From NCBI GenBank assembly GCA_036386515.1, contig DASVVO010000052.1, forward strand, positions 124,001 to 188,000: a stretch of 64,000 bases of DNA, in the 5' to 3' direction. A program made the position numbers and the translations under genes. Within the stretch, counting starts at the first letter, position 1. Each line of letters starts with the position of its first letter. This DNA comes from JAIVJZ01 sp036386515 (GTDB lineage: Bacteria; Acidobacteriota; Blastocatellia; Pyrinomonadales; Pyrinomonadaceae). This document shows positions 43,118 to 52,009 of the stretch, one piece after another. The notes beneath the pieces are model-generated. The model was not told the origin of the DNA. It made no database searches and saw only the letters and a program-made list of their open reading frames with translations.

Positions 43118-46100
43118 TCAGTCGCGCTTCCTTCCGTCACGCTTCCGGCGCGCGCCTTCGCCCCGGTTCCCTCTTTGGCCTCCGACGGGCAGCAGCTTGA
43201 AAGTCAGAATTTGGCGCGGCGTCGGGTTGAAACTAAAACCGCCCACGCTGCCCGCCGCGCTCTGCGTCCCGTCGCAGTCTTCGACGGCGTTGCACACGCG
43301 CTTCAGGAAAGTCCCGAAGAGCGGGCTTGAGACTTGCACCTTGCGCCCGCCCGCGCCGCCGCCGAGTTCGATGAAGCGCAACACCGTGCCCTCGCCTTCC
43401 TCCGCGTGCTTCCACGCGCTCAACAGCACGGAGGGGTCGCTCGTCTCAAGGAAGCTCATGCGCGCGGCGGGCAGCGGGTTCGCGGTGGGCGCGGCCTTGT
43501 CCTGCGATTTGACGAGCGTGCGTTCGAGCGGCGTGGTCTGCTCCCAACCGAGGCGGCTCATGGCCGCGTCGTCGAGTTTGGGCGCGCTCGTCAAGGCGTA
43601 GCGGAAGACGAAGTCGCCGCCCTGCGCGGCGATGTAGTTCGTGCCCCAGTAGTTGTTCAACACGTAGGAGAAGACGGTCGAGCCTTTCGGCTTGAACTCG
43701 GTCGGCCACGTGCCGCGCACGATGTCGCCGAACGTCCAGAGGAATGAGTCCGTCGAGACGAGACCGACCTCCGCGCCCGCGTCGCCCGCCGACACCCAGT
43801 TCTGCGCCGAGAACCATTCCAGCCCCGCGCCCGGCATCATGTCGCGCGCCGGGCGCACGACGCCGTTCTGCACTTCATACTTGAACTCCGGCGCGCGCAG
43901 GGCGAGCGGGAAGGCGAAGTAGGCCGCCTCCTTTTTGTAGATCGTCTCCTTGCTGACGCGGTTGACGATCTCGATGCGCTTCTCGTTATCGAACAGGATG
44001 ATCTCGCTCGTGATGCGCGGCGTGTTCAGGCCGCGACTTTCGAGCCGCGCGCTCGCGCCCGTCGGCGTTTTCGTGACGGACACGATGCGGCCGCCCGTCG
44101 CGGCGTGCGGCTCAAGCTGGGCGAAAGGCAGGTGGCGGCGGTAGGTGAGCAACTGCGTGAAGGTCGGCGGGTTGTCGCCGCCCGTCACGTAGACGTACTG
44201 GTTGAAGCGATAGGCGGCGGACTGATCCACCAGTTCGCGCCCCAACGCCTTATCGTAGATGCCGCGCACGCCGCCGCTCCTGGCGTCGAGCGTCACACGA
44301 TAGAACCGATTCTCGATGACGTTCGTGCCCGGCGATGACGAGACGGCGGACGCGTTCGTCGGCGCATTCGTCGGCGCATTCGTTGGCGCGCTCGTCGGCG
44401 GCGCGGCCTTGTCCCTCACGTCGTAGCTTTTATACCCGACGGCGGGCACGCCGCGCGCGAGGAAGCGGATGCGCTGGTAGGCCGGGTGGTCTTCGAGCAC
44501 GTCGAAGCCGATGACCTGGCCGTTCTCCAGGTCAACCAACTCGCGCGTCTTTTGCAGGTCGAACTCCACCCAGCCGTCGTGCGGCCAGTTGAGCGTGTTG
44601 AAAACGACGAGCGCGCGCGACGACGTTTTGATGCGTCCGGCGATAGCCGTCATCCCGCGCTCCAAGAGGTACTCCGTGCAGCCGCGCGCGCTCACTCCGT
44701 AGAACCGCTTGGTGGCGAGTTCGCGCGTCGTGTCTTCGCTGTGCGGCTCGGTGACGCTGCGCCCCCAGCCCCACGTGTGCTCATCCATCAAAGAGATGTT
44801 TTCCCACATACAGTCGAGCGCGCTCCGCGAGGGGCGGTAGCGCGGATCGACGAGCGAGGCGACGACGCCCAGCTTCTCGGCCGACACGGCGCGCCGCTCC
44901 GTCTCGCGCTCCATCGCCGCGTGGTAAGCATCCGAGGCGATGCCGTCTTCCCAGAAGGGGCCGCCGTCGCCTCGCACCACGGGCAGCTTGGCTCCGGCCT
45001 GTTCGGCCTCGCCGGATATTTTCTCCATCGCCTCGCCGAAGCCGGAGAAGCGTAGTTCGGGGTAAGCGAACAAACTGCTCCACTGCTTGACGAGCGCGGC
45101 CTGCTGCGGGTAGAGCGACGTGTTCTCCCACTGGCTGCCGTGAAGCATGACGCCGCGCGCCGGGTAGTCCGGGCGTTCGTAGACGCGCAGGAAACTCGCC
45201 AGACCTTCGTAGCCGTTTGCCACCTGCGTCGGCAGCCCGAACTGGCTTCCGATCTGGTGGTAGTGGCGCGAGTACCACATCAGCACGCGCGCGCCGTCCG
45301 GCCCCTCCCACCAGAAAGGCGAGCGGCGGTGCAGGTCGCCGAGCATGAGCGTCGGGCCGCGGTCGGCGTTCGCCGCCGCCGCGAAATACTTCAACCCCGA
45401 AGCCGCCAGAATCGAAGCGTAAGACCACGAGTAAGAAGGCACGTCCGTGATGTTGGCCGTGTCCCACGCGCCGCCCGCCTCGCGGTTCAAACGGCGCGAG
45501 CCGTAGAAGGAGCGGATGAGCGCCTCGCCCGTGGGGAAGCCGGTCAGGATCACGGAGTGCTGCGCGGGCACGGTGATTTTCCGTTCGCGCACCGCGCGAT
45601 AGAATTTCTGCTTCTCGGCTTCGGAGCGGCCTTCGAGAAAGTGGCGCGCCTGCCAGTAACCGTCGAGCGTGAAACGAAACTCGGGGTGCTCGGCGTTCAT
45701 GTCCAGAGCCTCGTTGATGATGCGGCTGTGGAGTTCGGCGAGTTTGGTCTGGAAGTCGGAATAGCCCACGTCGAGGTGTTCGTGGGGAACCATGTAGACC
45801 GTCCACTTGCGCGCGGGCGTGAGCATCTGCGCGACATCGTGGACGTGCCCGTTCGCCCTGACGGCCACTTTGACGTTCGTGCCAGCGGCAAACTCCGGGA
45901 CGGTGAATTCGAGTCGCTGCTCGCCGAAGTCGCGCCCGGCCGGAGCGAGCGTCTGCGTGCGCGTCCAATCGCTGCCGGGCAGCGATAGCGTGACCGTGCC
46001 CTGCGGCACGAGTTCGCGCCAGGCGACGAGGACGGAGACGACTTCGGAGAGTCGGCCGCCCTCGCGCCGGTAGAAGACGGTCGGGGTCGCCCGCGCGCTC

Positions 46101-46723
46101 GTCACGCCGGGAGGGCGCGCCGCCGCCGCCGCCGGGGTGTTCACGAGTTCAAGCGCGTCATAGATGAGCACGGCGAGGTCGGTCGTTTCGCCGCCGGGCA
46201 TGGCGGTCGAGAGTTCGTCCGTCACGGCCGTCAGAGCGATCTCGTTTTGCCCCGCGCGCAGGAACGAAGCGGGCACGTCGATGTTCAATTCGCCGATCGC
46301 GTACTGCGGGAGGATCGCGCCTTCGCTGTTTCCCTCCCTGTACGTTTCGAGGGGTTGATGAAACCACCCGCGATGCCCGTTCACCTCCACCTGCACGACG
46401 GGCGCGCGCGCCGTCTTCAAGATCAACCCGAGCCGCAGCCGGTAAGCTCCGGCGGGCGCGCCCTGGAGGGCAAACTGTATTTTACGAGCGGCATCGGCCG
46501 CGCCCGCCCTGGCGGGAACGACCGCCTGCTGCGTGCCAACCCACCGATTCGTCCCGCCCGTGGTGCCGACGACGTACACGACGGGCGCGCCCGTCGCCGC
46601 ACCAAACTCCTCCGACGAGTTATCGAACGCGCCGATTTTGAAAACCGTGCGCTCCTGCTGCGCCGCGACGCTCACGCACCAGACGAGCGACAACAATATC
46701 CCCAAGACAGCGTATTTACGCAT
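43118..46723 (-). CDS. Large secreted GH38-type hydrolase with N-terminal carbohydrate-binding-like domain
   Basis: An enzyme of about 1201 residues. A signal peptide (ending SVAAQQ) precedes a jelly-roll domain (about 20-190: FKIGAFDNSSEEFG...EVNGHRGWFHQPL) of the kind found in rhamnogalacturonan lyases. A linker and a GH38-like catalytic domain follow, with the zinc motif YMVPHEHLDVGYSDFQTK and SQWENTSLYPQQ. C-terminal beta-sandwich regions (VIENRFYRVTLDARSGGVRG) complete it. A short APTN repeat occurs before the last domains. ATG 46723 is preferred over an upstream GTG at 46741 because of the signal peptide and AGAGAGAAG spacing. It differs in architecture from the 30747-34250 GH38, so it probably attacks another glycan. 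The C-terminus is Arg/Lys-rich. It ends with TGA. Confidence 0.85.
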   Translation of the reverse strand: MRKYAVLGILLSLVWCVSVAAQQERTVFKIGAFDNSSEEFGAATGAPVVYVVGTTGGTNRWVGTQQAVVPARAGAADAARKIQFALQGAPAGAYRLRLGLILKTARAPVVQVEVNGHRGWFHQPLETYREGNSEGAILPQYAIGELNIDVPASFLRAGQNEIALTAVTDELSTAMPGGETTDLAVLIYDALELVNTPAAAAARPPGVTSARATPTVFYRREGGRLSEVVSVLVAWRELVPQGTVTLSLPGSDWTRTQTLAPAGRDFGEQRLEFTVPEFAAGTNVKVAVRANGHVHDVAQMLTPARKWTVYMVPHEHLDVGYSDFQTKLAELHSRIINEALDMNAEHPEFRFTLDGYWQARHFLEGRSEAEKQKFYRAVRERKITVPAQHSVILTGFPTGEALIRSFYGSRRLNREAGGAWDTANITDVPSYSWSYASILAASGLKYFAAAANADRGPTLMLGDLHRRSPFWWEGPDGARVLMWYSRHYHQIGSQFGLPTQVANGYEGLASFLRVYERPDYPARGVMLHGSQWENTSLYPQQAALVKQWSSLFAYPELRFSGFGEAMEKISGEAEQAGAKLPVVRGDGGPFWEDGIASDAYHAAMERETERRAVSAEKLGVVASLVDPRYRPSRSALDCMWENISLMDEHTWGWGRSVTEPHSEDTTRELATKRFYGVSARGCTEYLLERGMTAIAGRIKTSSRALVVFNTLNWPHDGWVEFDLQKTRELVDLENGQVIGFDVLEDHPAYQRIRFLARGVPAVGYKSYDVRDKAAPPTSAPTNAPTNAPTNASAVSSSPGTNVIENRFYRVTLDARSGGVRGIYDKALGRELVDQSAAYRFNQYVYVTGGDNPPTFTQLLTYRRHLPFAQLEPHAATGGRIVSVTKTPTGASARLESRGLNTPRITSEIILFDNEKRIEIVNRVSKETIYKKEAAYFAFPLALRAPEFKYEVQNGVVRPARDMMPGAGLEWFSAQNWVSAGDAGAEVGLVSTDSFLWTFGDIVRGTWPTEFKPKGSTVFSYVLNNYWGTNYIAAQGGDFVFRYALTSAPKLDDAAMSRLGWEQTTPLERTLVKSQDKAAPTANPLPAARMSFLETSDPSVLLSAWKHAEEGEGTVLRFIELGGGAGGRKVQVSSPLFGTFLKRVCNAVEDCDGTQSAAGSVGGFSFNPTPRQILTFKLLPVGGQRGNRGEGARRKRDGRKRD

Positions 46724-47124
46724 CAATGCTTCTCTCTCCACACAATTATTCTTTAGCTCTGTGAATACAGGCTTCGATGTTAAAGCTGCGAGTTGTCTAC
46801 CGGGATTGTGGTTAGATATGCCCCGTCAAGACTCTGTCCGGCTTGCTTACTATCGCGGTCGGCCGCCCGGTGCCCCGCAATTAGCGGCGCACCGGGCTTG
46901 CGCTCCAGTCCCTTCGGTCGGACAGCCCGAGCAAGATCAACGTTTGAAAGAATCGAACGTGACAGCAAAATACTTCTTTACGATCGACGAGGTCAAACTA
47001 TTTTTTGCCCGCCGCGAAATATGACCGTCCGGCGCGGCTCCGGCGCGATGTGGTATCGTTCGGACGCAAGGCATCTTTGTTCAATCCGTCGATCCCGGCA
47101 ACTTCCCTAAGGAGTCCTGTTGCG
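46724..47124. other. Divergent intergenic region
   Basis: About 400 bp between two divergent secreted-protein genes. It must hold both promoters. A TTGAAA (46944-46949) with an A/T-rich segment about 19 bp downstream is a weak plus-strand candidate. No gene is seen. Confidence 0.4.
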
Positions 47125-48363
47125 ATGCGTAGCCTGCTGCTGCTGGCAATACTTCTGCTGCCCGCCCCCGGCGCAAACGCCCTTGCGCCCGGCGCGCAAT
47201 CACCCGCCCCGCTTCCCGCCAAACCGATCACGTCGGCTCAATTGCAGGCCGCGAGGACGAGCGGCGTCGCGGTGGTCGAAGTGGCCGACTACGTTTACGG
47301 CGGCTACGGCGGCGCGCTCGCGTCGCCCCCGCACGCCGACCTCAACCCGCGCAAGGCCTACGTCATCTTCTGGAAAGATTTCAACTACCGCTTCGTCTTC
47401 TCGCACGAGGCCAGCTATTGTCCCTGGTTCGAGCTGCCTTCCGGCGCGGCCGTCTCCTACCAGATGTTCGAGGGCAACGAGGGCTGGGCTGAACTCTTTA
47501 ACGAGCAGGGGCGGCGCGAGCGCAACAGCTTCGTGGACGTGATCGAGAACACGCCCCGCAGAGTGTGGGTGCGCTGGACTTACTTCGGCGTGAACATGAC
47601 TTCGGGCGCGGCGGCCTTTCGCGCGGTCGAGGATTTCTGGGCGTACCCGAACGGCCTCATCCTGCGTCGCCAGCGTTACCACACGCTCATGCCCGGCGAT
47701 AACCACGGCTACGCGCGCGAACCCATCGAACTGATCGGCATGAGTCCGGTCGGGAAACTCTGGTACGACGTGTTGGCCGCCGCGCCCGCCACGGGCGAAA
47801 GCCGCGCCTTCGTCGGCGTGGACGCCTTCTCGCCCGCGCGCGTGGACATCTTCTGGAAGCGCAAGGACGACCCGAAAAAGATTTTCGCCGGCACGTCGCG
47901 CCGCACGGGTTCGCCGTGGCCGGCGATAGACGACGCGCGCGGCTTCGCAGGGTTGATCCCGCTCCGCGACGGCTCGCCGTTCTTCGCTGTCGGCGACGCT
48001 TCCGGGTTTCCCCACGCAGCGACGCGGCTCAAAGAACACTCCGACCGCAAGGGCACGGGCGGGTGGGGCTGGGGCACTCTGACGTGGGATCACTGGCCGG
48101 TCGGCTGGCTCAACAGCCAGGCGCACGACGCCGACGCCGAGACCTTCAAACTTTACCCGAGCCATTTCGCGCCCTTCGGTCTCGACCTGTGGAGCATGCC
48201 GAACGAAGCCACCGAGGCGAGAGACTTCTATTCGCTGCTCGGCGTCGGCGGCCAAAACGTCGAAGCGATCCGCGAACTGGCGAAAAACTGGCTCCGGGGC
48301 GGCGCGACCGACCCGGCGCGCGTCGCCTCACGCCGCCCGCTCCCTGACGCGCCGCGCCGTTGA
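47125..48363 (+). CDS. Secreted protein of unknown function
   Basis: A protein of about 412 residues with a signal peptide (MRSLLLLAILLLPAPGANAL). The mature part is rich in Trp, Tyr, Phe and Gly (VVEVADYVYGGYGGALASP, VWVRWTYFGVNMTSG, GGWGWGTLTWDHWPVGWLNS). It looks like a beta-sandwich that could bind or act on carbohydrate, but no catalytic motif is recognised. ATG 47125 is supported by AAGGAG upstream; the frame runs back to 47005 without a signal peptide. It is flanked by glycoside hydrolase genes and followed by an inverted-repeat element. It may be a novel glycan-active protein. Confidence 0.8.
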   Translation: MRSLLLLAILLLPAPGANALAPGAQSPAPLPAKPITSAQLQAARTSGVAVVEVADYVYGGYGGALASPPHADLNPRKAYVIFWKDFNYRFVFSHEASYCPWFELPSGAAVSYQMFEGNEGWAELFNEQGRRERNSFVDVIENTPRRVWVRWTYFGVNMTSGAAAFRAVEDFWAYPNGLILRRQRYHTLMPGDNHGYAREPIELIGMSPVGKLWYDVLAAAPATGESRAFVGVDAFSPARVDIFWKRKDDPKKIFAGTSRRTGSPWPAIDDARGFAGLIPLRDGSPFFAVGDASGFPHAATRLKEHSDRKGTGGWGWGTLTWDHWPVGWLNSQAHDADAETFKLYPSHFAPFGLDLWSMPNEATEARDFYSLLGVGGQNVEAIRELAKNWLRGGATDPARVASRRPLPDAPRR

Positions 48364-48396
48364 ATCTGTGCTGCCTTGTAGAAGCTGTTTGAACGA

Positions 48397-48587
48397 GTCC
48401 CGTCAGGGACGATTGCTAATAGCCCGGCGATTTATCGCCGGGGATCAGTTGCCGGATAATGTTCAAGTCCCGGAGGGACGATTGAATAGTGCGGAACATT
48501 CAATCGTCCCTCCGGGACTCTCTGTAGAAGACATTCACCATCTCAGCCATAAATGGCCGGGCTATGATCAAATGTCCCTGACGGGAC
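48397..48587. repeat. Nested inverted-repeat element
   Basis: The outer arms are GTCCCGTCAGGGAC (48397-48410) and its reverse complement (48574-48587). Inside lie a hairpin CCCGGCGA/TCGCCGGG near 48423-48442 and a perfect 22-bp inverted repeat (48466-48487 and 48498-48519) with a 10-nt loop. The GTCCC...GGGAC motif followed by GATTG occurs twice on the plus strand. The whole 190-bp block is non-coding and resembles dispersed intergenic repeats in large bacterial genomes. It lies between convergent genes and may also stop transcription. Confidence 0.85.
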
Positions 48588-48642
48588 AAGCACAGATTTA
48601 CTTTTCACACGCTTCTTAGCGTCTCCGGCGCGGGATTTCTCT

Positions 48643-50640
48643 TTACTTCACGGGTGACAGGTGCGCCGCGTAGCCGCCGGAGGGCGCGAGCCGGAGCGTC
48701 AGCGTCTGGCCCGGCCTGACCGTTTTGGCGGTGGCGGAAATTTGTTCGGGGTCGGTCGCCGCGTCGCGCCCGTCGGCATACTCCGCGATCCGGTACGCGC
48801 CTCTTTTGAGAAAGCCGAGCGGCAGTTGCAGCGTGCGCCCCGTCTCGTTCGTCATCGCCCCGACGAACCACCGTTCGCCGCGACGGCGCGCGACGATGAT
48901 GAACTCTCCGATGCTACCGGCGAGCACACGCGTCTCGTCCCAACTGGACGGGACGACGCGCAGGAAGTCCGCGCCGGGCGCGCCCCGGTATGCGCCGGGA
49001 TAGTCCGCGACCATCTGCAAAGGGCTGTCATAAACGACGTACATCGCCAGTTGGTGCGCCCGCGTGGACATGACCAACGGCGCGCTGTCCTGCGGCTTGA
49101 AGTTCGCCTTCGTCACGTTGCGAAAACCGCCCGGCGTGTAGTCCATCGGCCCGGCGAGCATGCGCGTGAAGGGCAGCGTCAGGTTGTGCGTGGCGGTGAT
49201 GCGCGCCGCCCATTTGTTGTACTCCGCGCCGAGCACGCCCTCTTGCGTGAGGTAGTTCGGGTAGGTGCGGATCAGCCCCGTCGGCTTGTACGCCCCGTGC
49301 AGGTCAACGAGCAGACGGTGCGCGGCGGCCTTCTGCAAGATACGGTGATAGAACCCGACCATCTCCTGATCGTCGCGATCCATGAAATCCACCTTGACGC
49401 CCTTGATGCCGAGCCGCTCATAAAAGGGAAAAGCCGTGTCCATCTGGTCGCGCGCCGCGAGCCAGTGGAGCCAGAGGATGAGGCCGACGCCCCGCGCGCG
49501 GGCATAGGCGACGAGGCCGGGCAGGTCGATCTCCGGGACAGACTTCGTGATGTCGGCCTTCGTGTCGGCGTCTTCGCCGTAAGCCTTCGGCGTGTACCAA
49601 CCGGCGTCGATGAGCATGTATTCCAGTTTGAACTCGGCGGCGAAGTCGATGTAATGCTTCATGGTCGCATCGTTCATGCCGGTCTTGAACGAGACGCCCG
49701 CCGCCTGTTGCCCCGACCACCAATCCCACGCCGCCTTCCCCGGCTTGACCCAGGAAGGATCGCCGATGGCGTTCGGCTCGTTGAGATTGAGCAGCAGGGT
49801 GGATTCGATGAGGCGTCCCGGCGCATCGCCGACCATGATGGCGCGCCACGGCGAGGCGTGGGGCGCGCGGCCGCGCACGGCGGAACCCGTCTCCCGGCCG
49901 CCGAAGGGCGACAGCCGCGAGACGAGACCGTGCGGCGCGCCTTCCAACCCGTGCAGGTACATCCCGGCGTAATCCTTGAGGTTGGCCTCGGCGACGGCGA
50001 GCGTGAGTCCGCCCGCCGTTTGCACGACGAGCGGTAGCCCGATCTTCGCGCCGGGTTTGATCCGGCTCAAGGAAATCTTGTCGAACTCCTTCTCATAGTT
50101 CGAGTGGAAGGTTCTGAGTTGCATCGCCCAGCACGTGTGGTCGGCGGGAAAGCGAAACTCGCTTCTCTCCTCCGTGATCTCGAAATCCCTGAGCGCGTCT
50201 TGCGCGGGCAGAACATAGCGGAAGGCGACGCCGTCGTCGTAAGCGCGAAAGACGAGTTGCAACTTTCGCCGCGACCCGCCGACTTCCGCCAGGGCGACGG
50301 TCAACTCGCGGAAGCGGTCGCGCACCCGGCCAGTCTTCCCGACGACGAGTCGATACGAAGCGTCGTGCGCGCGACGGCGGGTGCCGGTGATCTTCATGCC
50401 GCCCGAGAGCGTTCCGCCCTGCTTGAGGTCGAGGCCGAGCGTGGAGGGAGCGACGAGAGCGCGCCCGTCATAATCAACGGCATAGGTGGGCGCGCCCGCC
50501 GGGTTCAGCGCGAAGTTGATTTCGAGCCGCCCGTCGGGCGAGCGCAGGCGGGAAGGCTCATGTTTGTTTTGCGCGAAGCCGGTCGCGGCAAGTGTCAGCA
50601 GCAGCAGGCAGACGGCGGCCGGATGCCAGGGTCTCTTCAT
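48643..50640 (-). CDS. Secreted GH97 glycoside hydrolase
   Basis: A 665-residue GH97 enzyme (alpha-glucosidase/alpha-galactosidase family). It has a signal peptide ending near ATGFAQ, an N-terminal beta-sandwich (LRSPDGRLEINFALNPAG) and the catalytic barrel (AAWDWWSGQQAAGVSFKTG; LIDAGWYTPKAYGED). GIKGVKVDFMDRDDQEMV carries an Asp that fits the nucleophile of retaining members. A C-terminal sandwich completes it. The start is ATG 50640 with GGAG 5 nt upstream. Retaining members act on alpha-galactosides and inverting ones on alpha-glucosides, so galactoside activity is slightly favoured. It is divergent from the ROK kinase gene. Confidence 0.9.
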   Translation of the reverse strand: MKRPWHPAAVCLLLLTLAATGFAQNKHEPSRLRSPDGRLEINFALNPAGAPTYAVDYDGRALVAPSTLGLDLKQGGTLSGGMKITGTRRRAHDASYRLVVGKTGRVRDRFRELTVALAEVGGSRRKLQLVFRAYDDGVAFRYVLPAQDALRDFEITEERSEFRFPADHTCWAMQLRTFHSNYEKEFDKISLSRIKPGAKIGLPLVVQTAGGLTLAVAEANLKDYAGMYLHGLEGAPHGLVSRLSPFGGRETGSAVRGRAPHASPWRAIMVGDAPGRLIESTLLLNLNEPNAIGDPSWVKPGKAAWDWWSGQQAAGVSFKTGMNDATMKHYIDFAAEFKLEYMLIDAGWYTPKAYGEDADTKADITKSVPEIDLPGLVAYARARGVGLILWLHWLAARDQMDTAFPFYERLGIKGVKVDFMDRDDQEMVGFYHRILQKAAAHRLLVDLHGAYKPTGLIRTYPNYLTQEGVLGAEYNKWAARITATHNLTLPFTRMLAGPMDYTPGGFRNVTKANFKPQDSAPLVMSTRAHQLAMYVVYDSPLQMVADYPGAYRGAPGADFLRVVPSSWDETRVLAGSIGEFIIVARRRGERWFVGAMTNETGRTLQLPLGFLKRGAYRIAEYADGRDAATDPEQISATAKTVRPGQTLTLRLAPSGGYAAHLSPVK

Positions 50641-50843
50641 CAAAGCTCCGTTCGAGTTGGGGGTTTATGATCGCTGCTCCGGCGGCGGGCTGTCCAGGGA
50701 GTTGGCCGCCACCTCTGCCGGGATGAACGGCGAACGCACCCGCGCGCGTTTCCCGCACCTCAGCCGATGGCATCTGATCCGAACGGGAGATTAGGTTGCG
50801 CCCCCGCATCAGTCAAGAAGGAATGCGATTCCGCCCACGTAGT

Positions 50844-50872
50844 TTGACAAAATAAAGCGAATCGCATACAAG
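50844..50872 (+). promoter_or_regulatory. Sigma-70-type promoter for the ROK kinase unit
   Basis: A perfect TTGACA (50844-50849), a 17-bp spacer and TACAAG (50867-50872) lie about 40 bp before the ATG. An inverted repeat, ATGCGATT (50823-50830) and AATCGCAT (50860-50867), brackets the -35 box and touches the -10 box. It is a possible operator. Confidence 0.55.
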
Positions 50873-50911
50873 CGAATTGCTACCCTACGTTCATTCAACG
50901 ACAAATCCGAA

Positions 50912-51910
50912 ATGACCAAGAACGCGATCGCGGCCATCGACATCGGCGGGACGAAAATTGCGCTCGGACTCGCCACCCTCGACGGCCAACTGCTACCTTT
51001 CCGCCGCTTCCCCACGCGGGTCGAACGCGGCGCGCGACCCATCATCGAAGAGGCATGTGATGAACTCGAACGCATGGCGGCGGAGGCGGGCGCGCGGCTC
51101 GTCGCCGTCGGCATCGGCTGCGGCGGGCCGCTGGATCGTCGTCGCGGGCTGATCCTCTCGCCTCCTAATCTTCCCGGCTGGGACGAGTTTCCGATCGTCC
51201 GTCTCGTCGAGGAACGGCTCGGCCTGCCCGTGCTGCTCGACAACGACGCCAACGCGGCCGCGCTCGCCGAGCACGAGCGCGGCGCGGGGCGCGGCCTGCG
51301 CGATCTGGTCTACATCACGATCTCGACCGGCATCGGCGGCGGCCTCATCATCAACCATCAACTCGTCCACGGCGTCGGCGACGGCGCGGGCGAAGTCGGG
51401 CACATGGTGGTGCAGCCCGGCGGCGCGCCCTGCGGTTGCGGCGCGCGCGGCTGCCTCGAAGCTCTCTGCTCGGGAACGAGCATCGCACGACGCGCCGCGG
51501 AACGGCTCGCGCGCGACGGGCGCGCTTCGACGTTGCGCGAAGGGGGCGCGGAAAACATCACCGCGCACGCCGTGGCCGAAGCGGCGCGCGCGGGCGACGC
51601 GGTGGCCTGCGAGGTGTGGGACGAAACCGTTCATTACCTCGCGCTCGGCCTGAGCAATATCATCGCCGCGCTCGCGCCGGAGGCCATCATCTTAGGCGGC
51701 GGCGTGTCGGCCACCGGCGAACAACTCCTGGCTCCCTTGCGGGCGCGCGTCCGCGAGTCGGTCAGGATCATGCCCGTCGAGCAGGTGCGGATACTGCAAG
51801 CGTCGCTCGGCGGCGACAGCGGAGTCTACGGCGCACTGATCATCGGGCGGCACGCGCTCGCCGCGCGGCAGTCACAAAGCGACGTGGCGGCGACCGGCCG
51901 GCTGGCCTGA
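50912..51910 (+). CDS. ROK-family sugar kinase (glucokinase-like)
   Basis: A 332-residue ROK-family kinase. The N-terminal phosphate motif is AIDIGGTKIALGLA. The catalytic Asp lies in LLDNDANAAALAEHERG. The zinc-binding ROK signature is GEVGHMVVQPGGAPCGCGARGCLEALCSG, with its three Cys and one His. There is no N-terminal helix-turn-helix, so it is an enzyme rather than a ROK repressor. It most likely phosphorylates glucose or a related hexose released by the surrounding hydrolases. It heads a plus-strand run (ROK, GH13, GH3, GH92). Confidence 0.92.
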   Translation: MTKNAIAAIDIGGTKIALGLATLDGQLLPFRRFPTRVERGARPIIEEACDELERMAAEAGARLVAVGIGCGGPLDRRRGLILSPPNLPGWDEFPIVRLVEERLGLPVLLDNDANAAALAEHERGAGRGLRDLVYITISTGIGGGLIINHQLVHGVGDGAGEVGHMVVQPGGAPCGCGARGCLEALCSGTSIARRAAERLARDGRASTLREGGAENITAHAVAEAARAGDAVACEVWDETVHYLALGLSNIIAALAPEAIILGGGVSATGEQLLAPLRARVRESVRIMPVEQVRILQASLGGDSGVYGALIIGRHALAARQSQSDVAATGRLA

Positions 51911-52009
51911 GCGCGCCGTGCCCGTGAGCTAAAGAATCACACATCATCCGGCGCGGTCATCCGCGGCTCCAACCATTTCATGCCATGTCATGTTGAGGTT
52001 CAATCGCCA

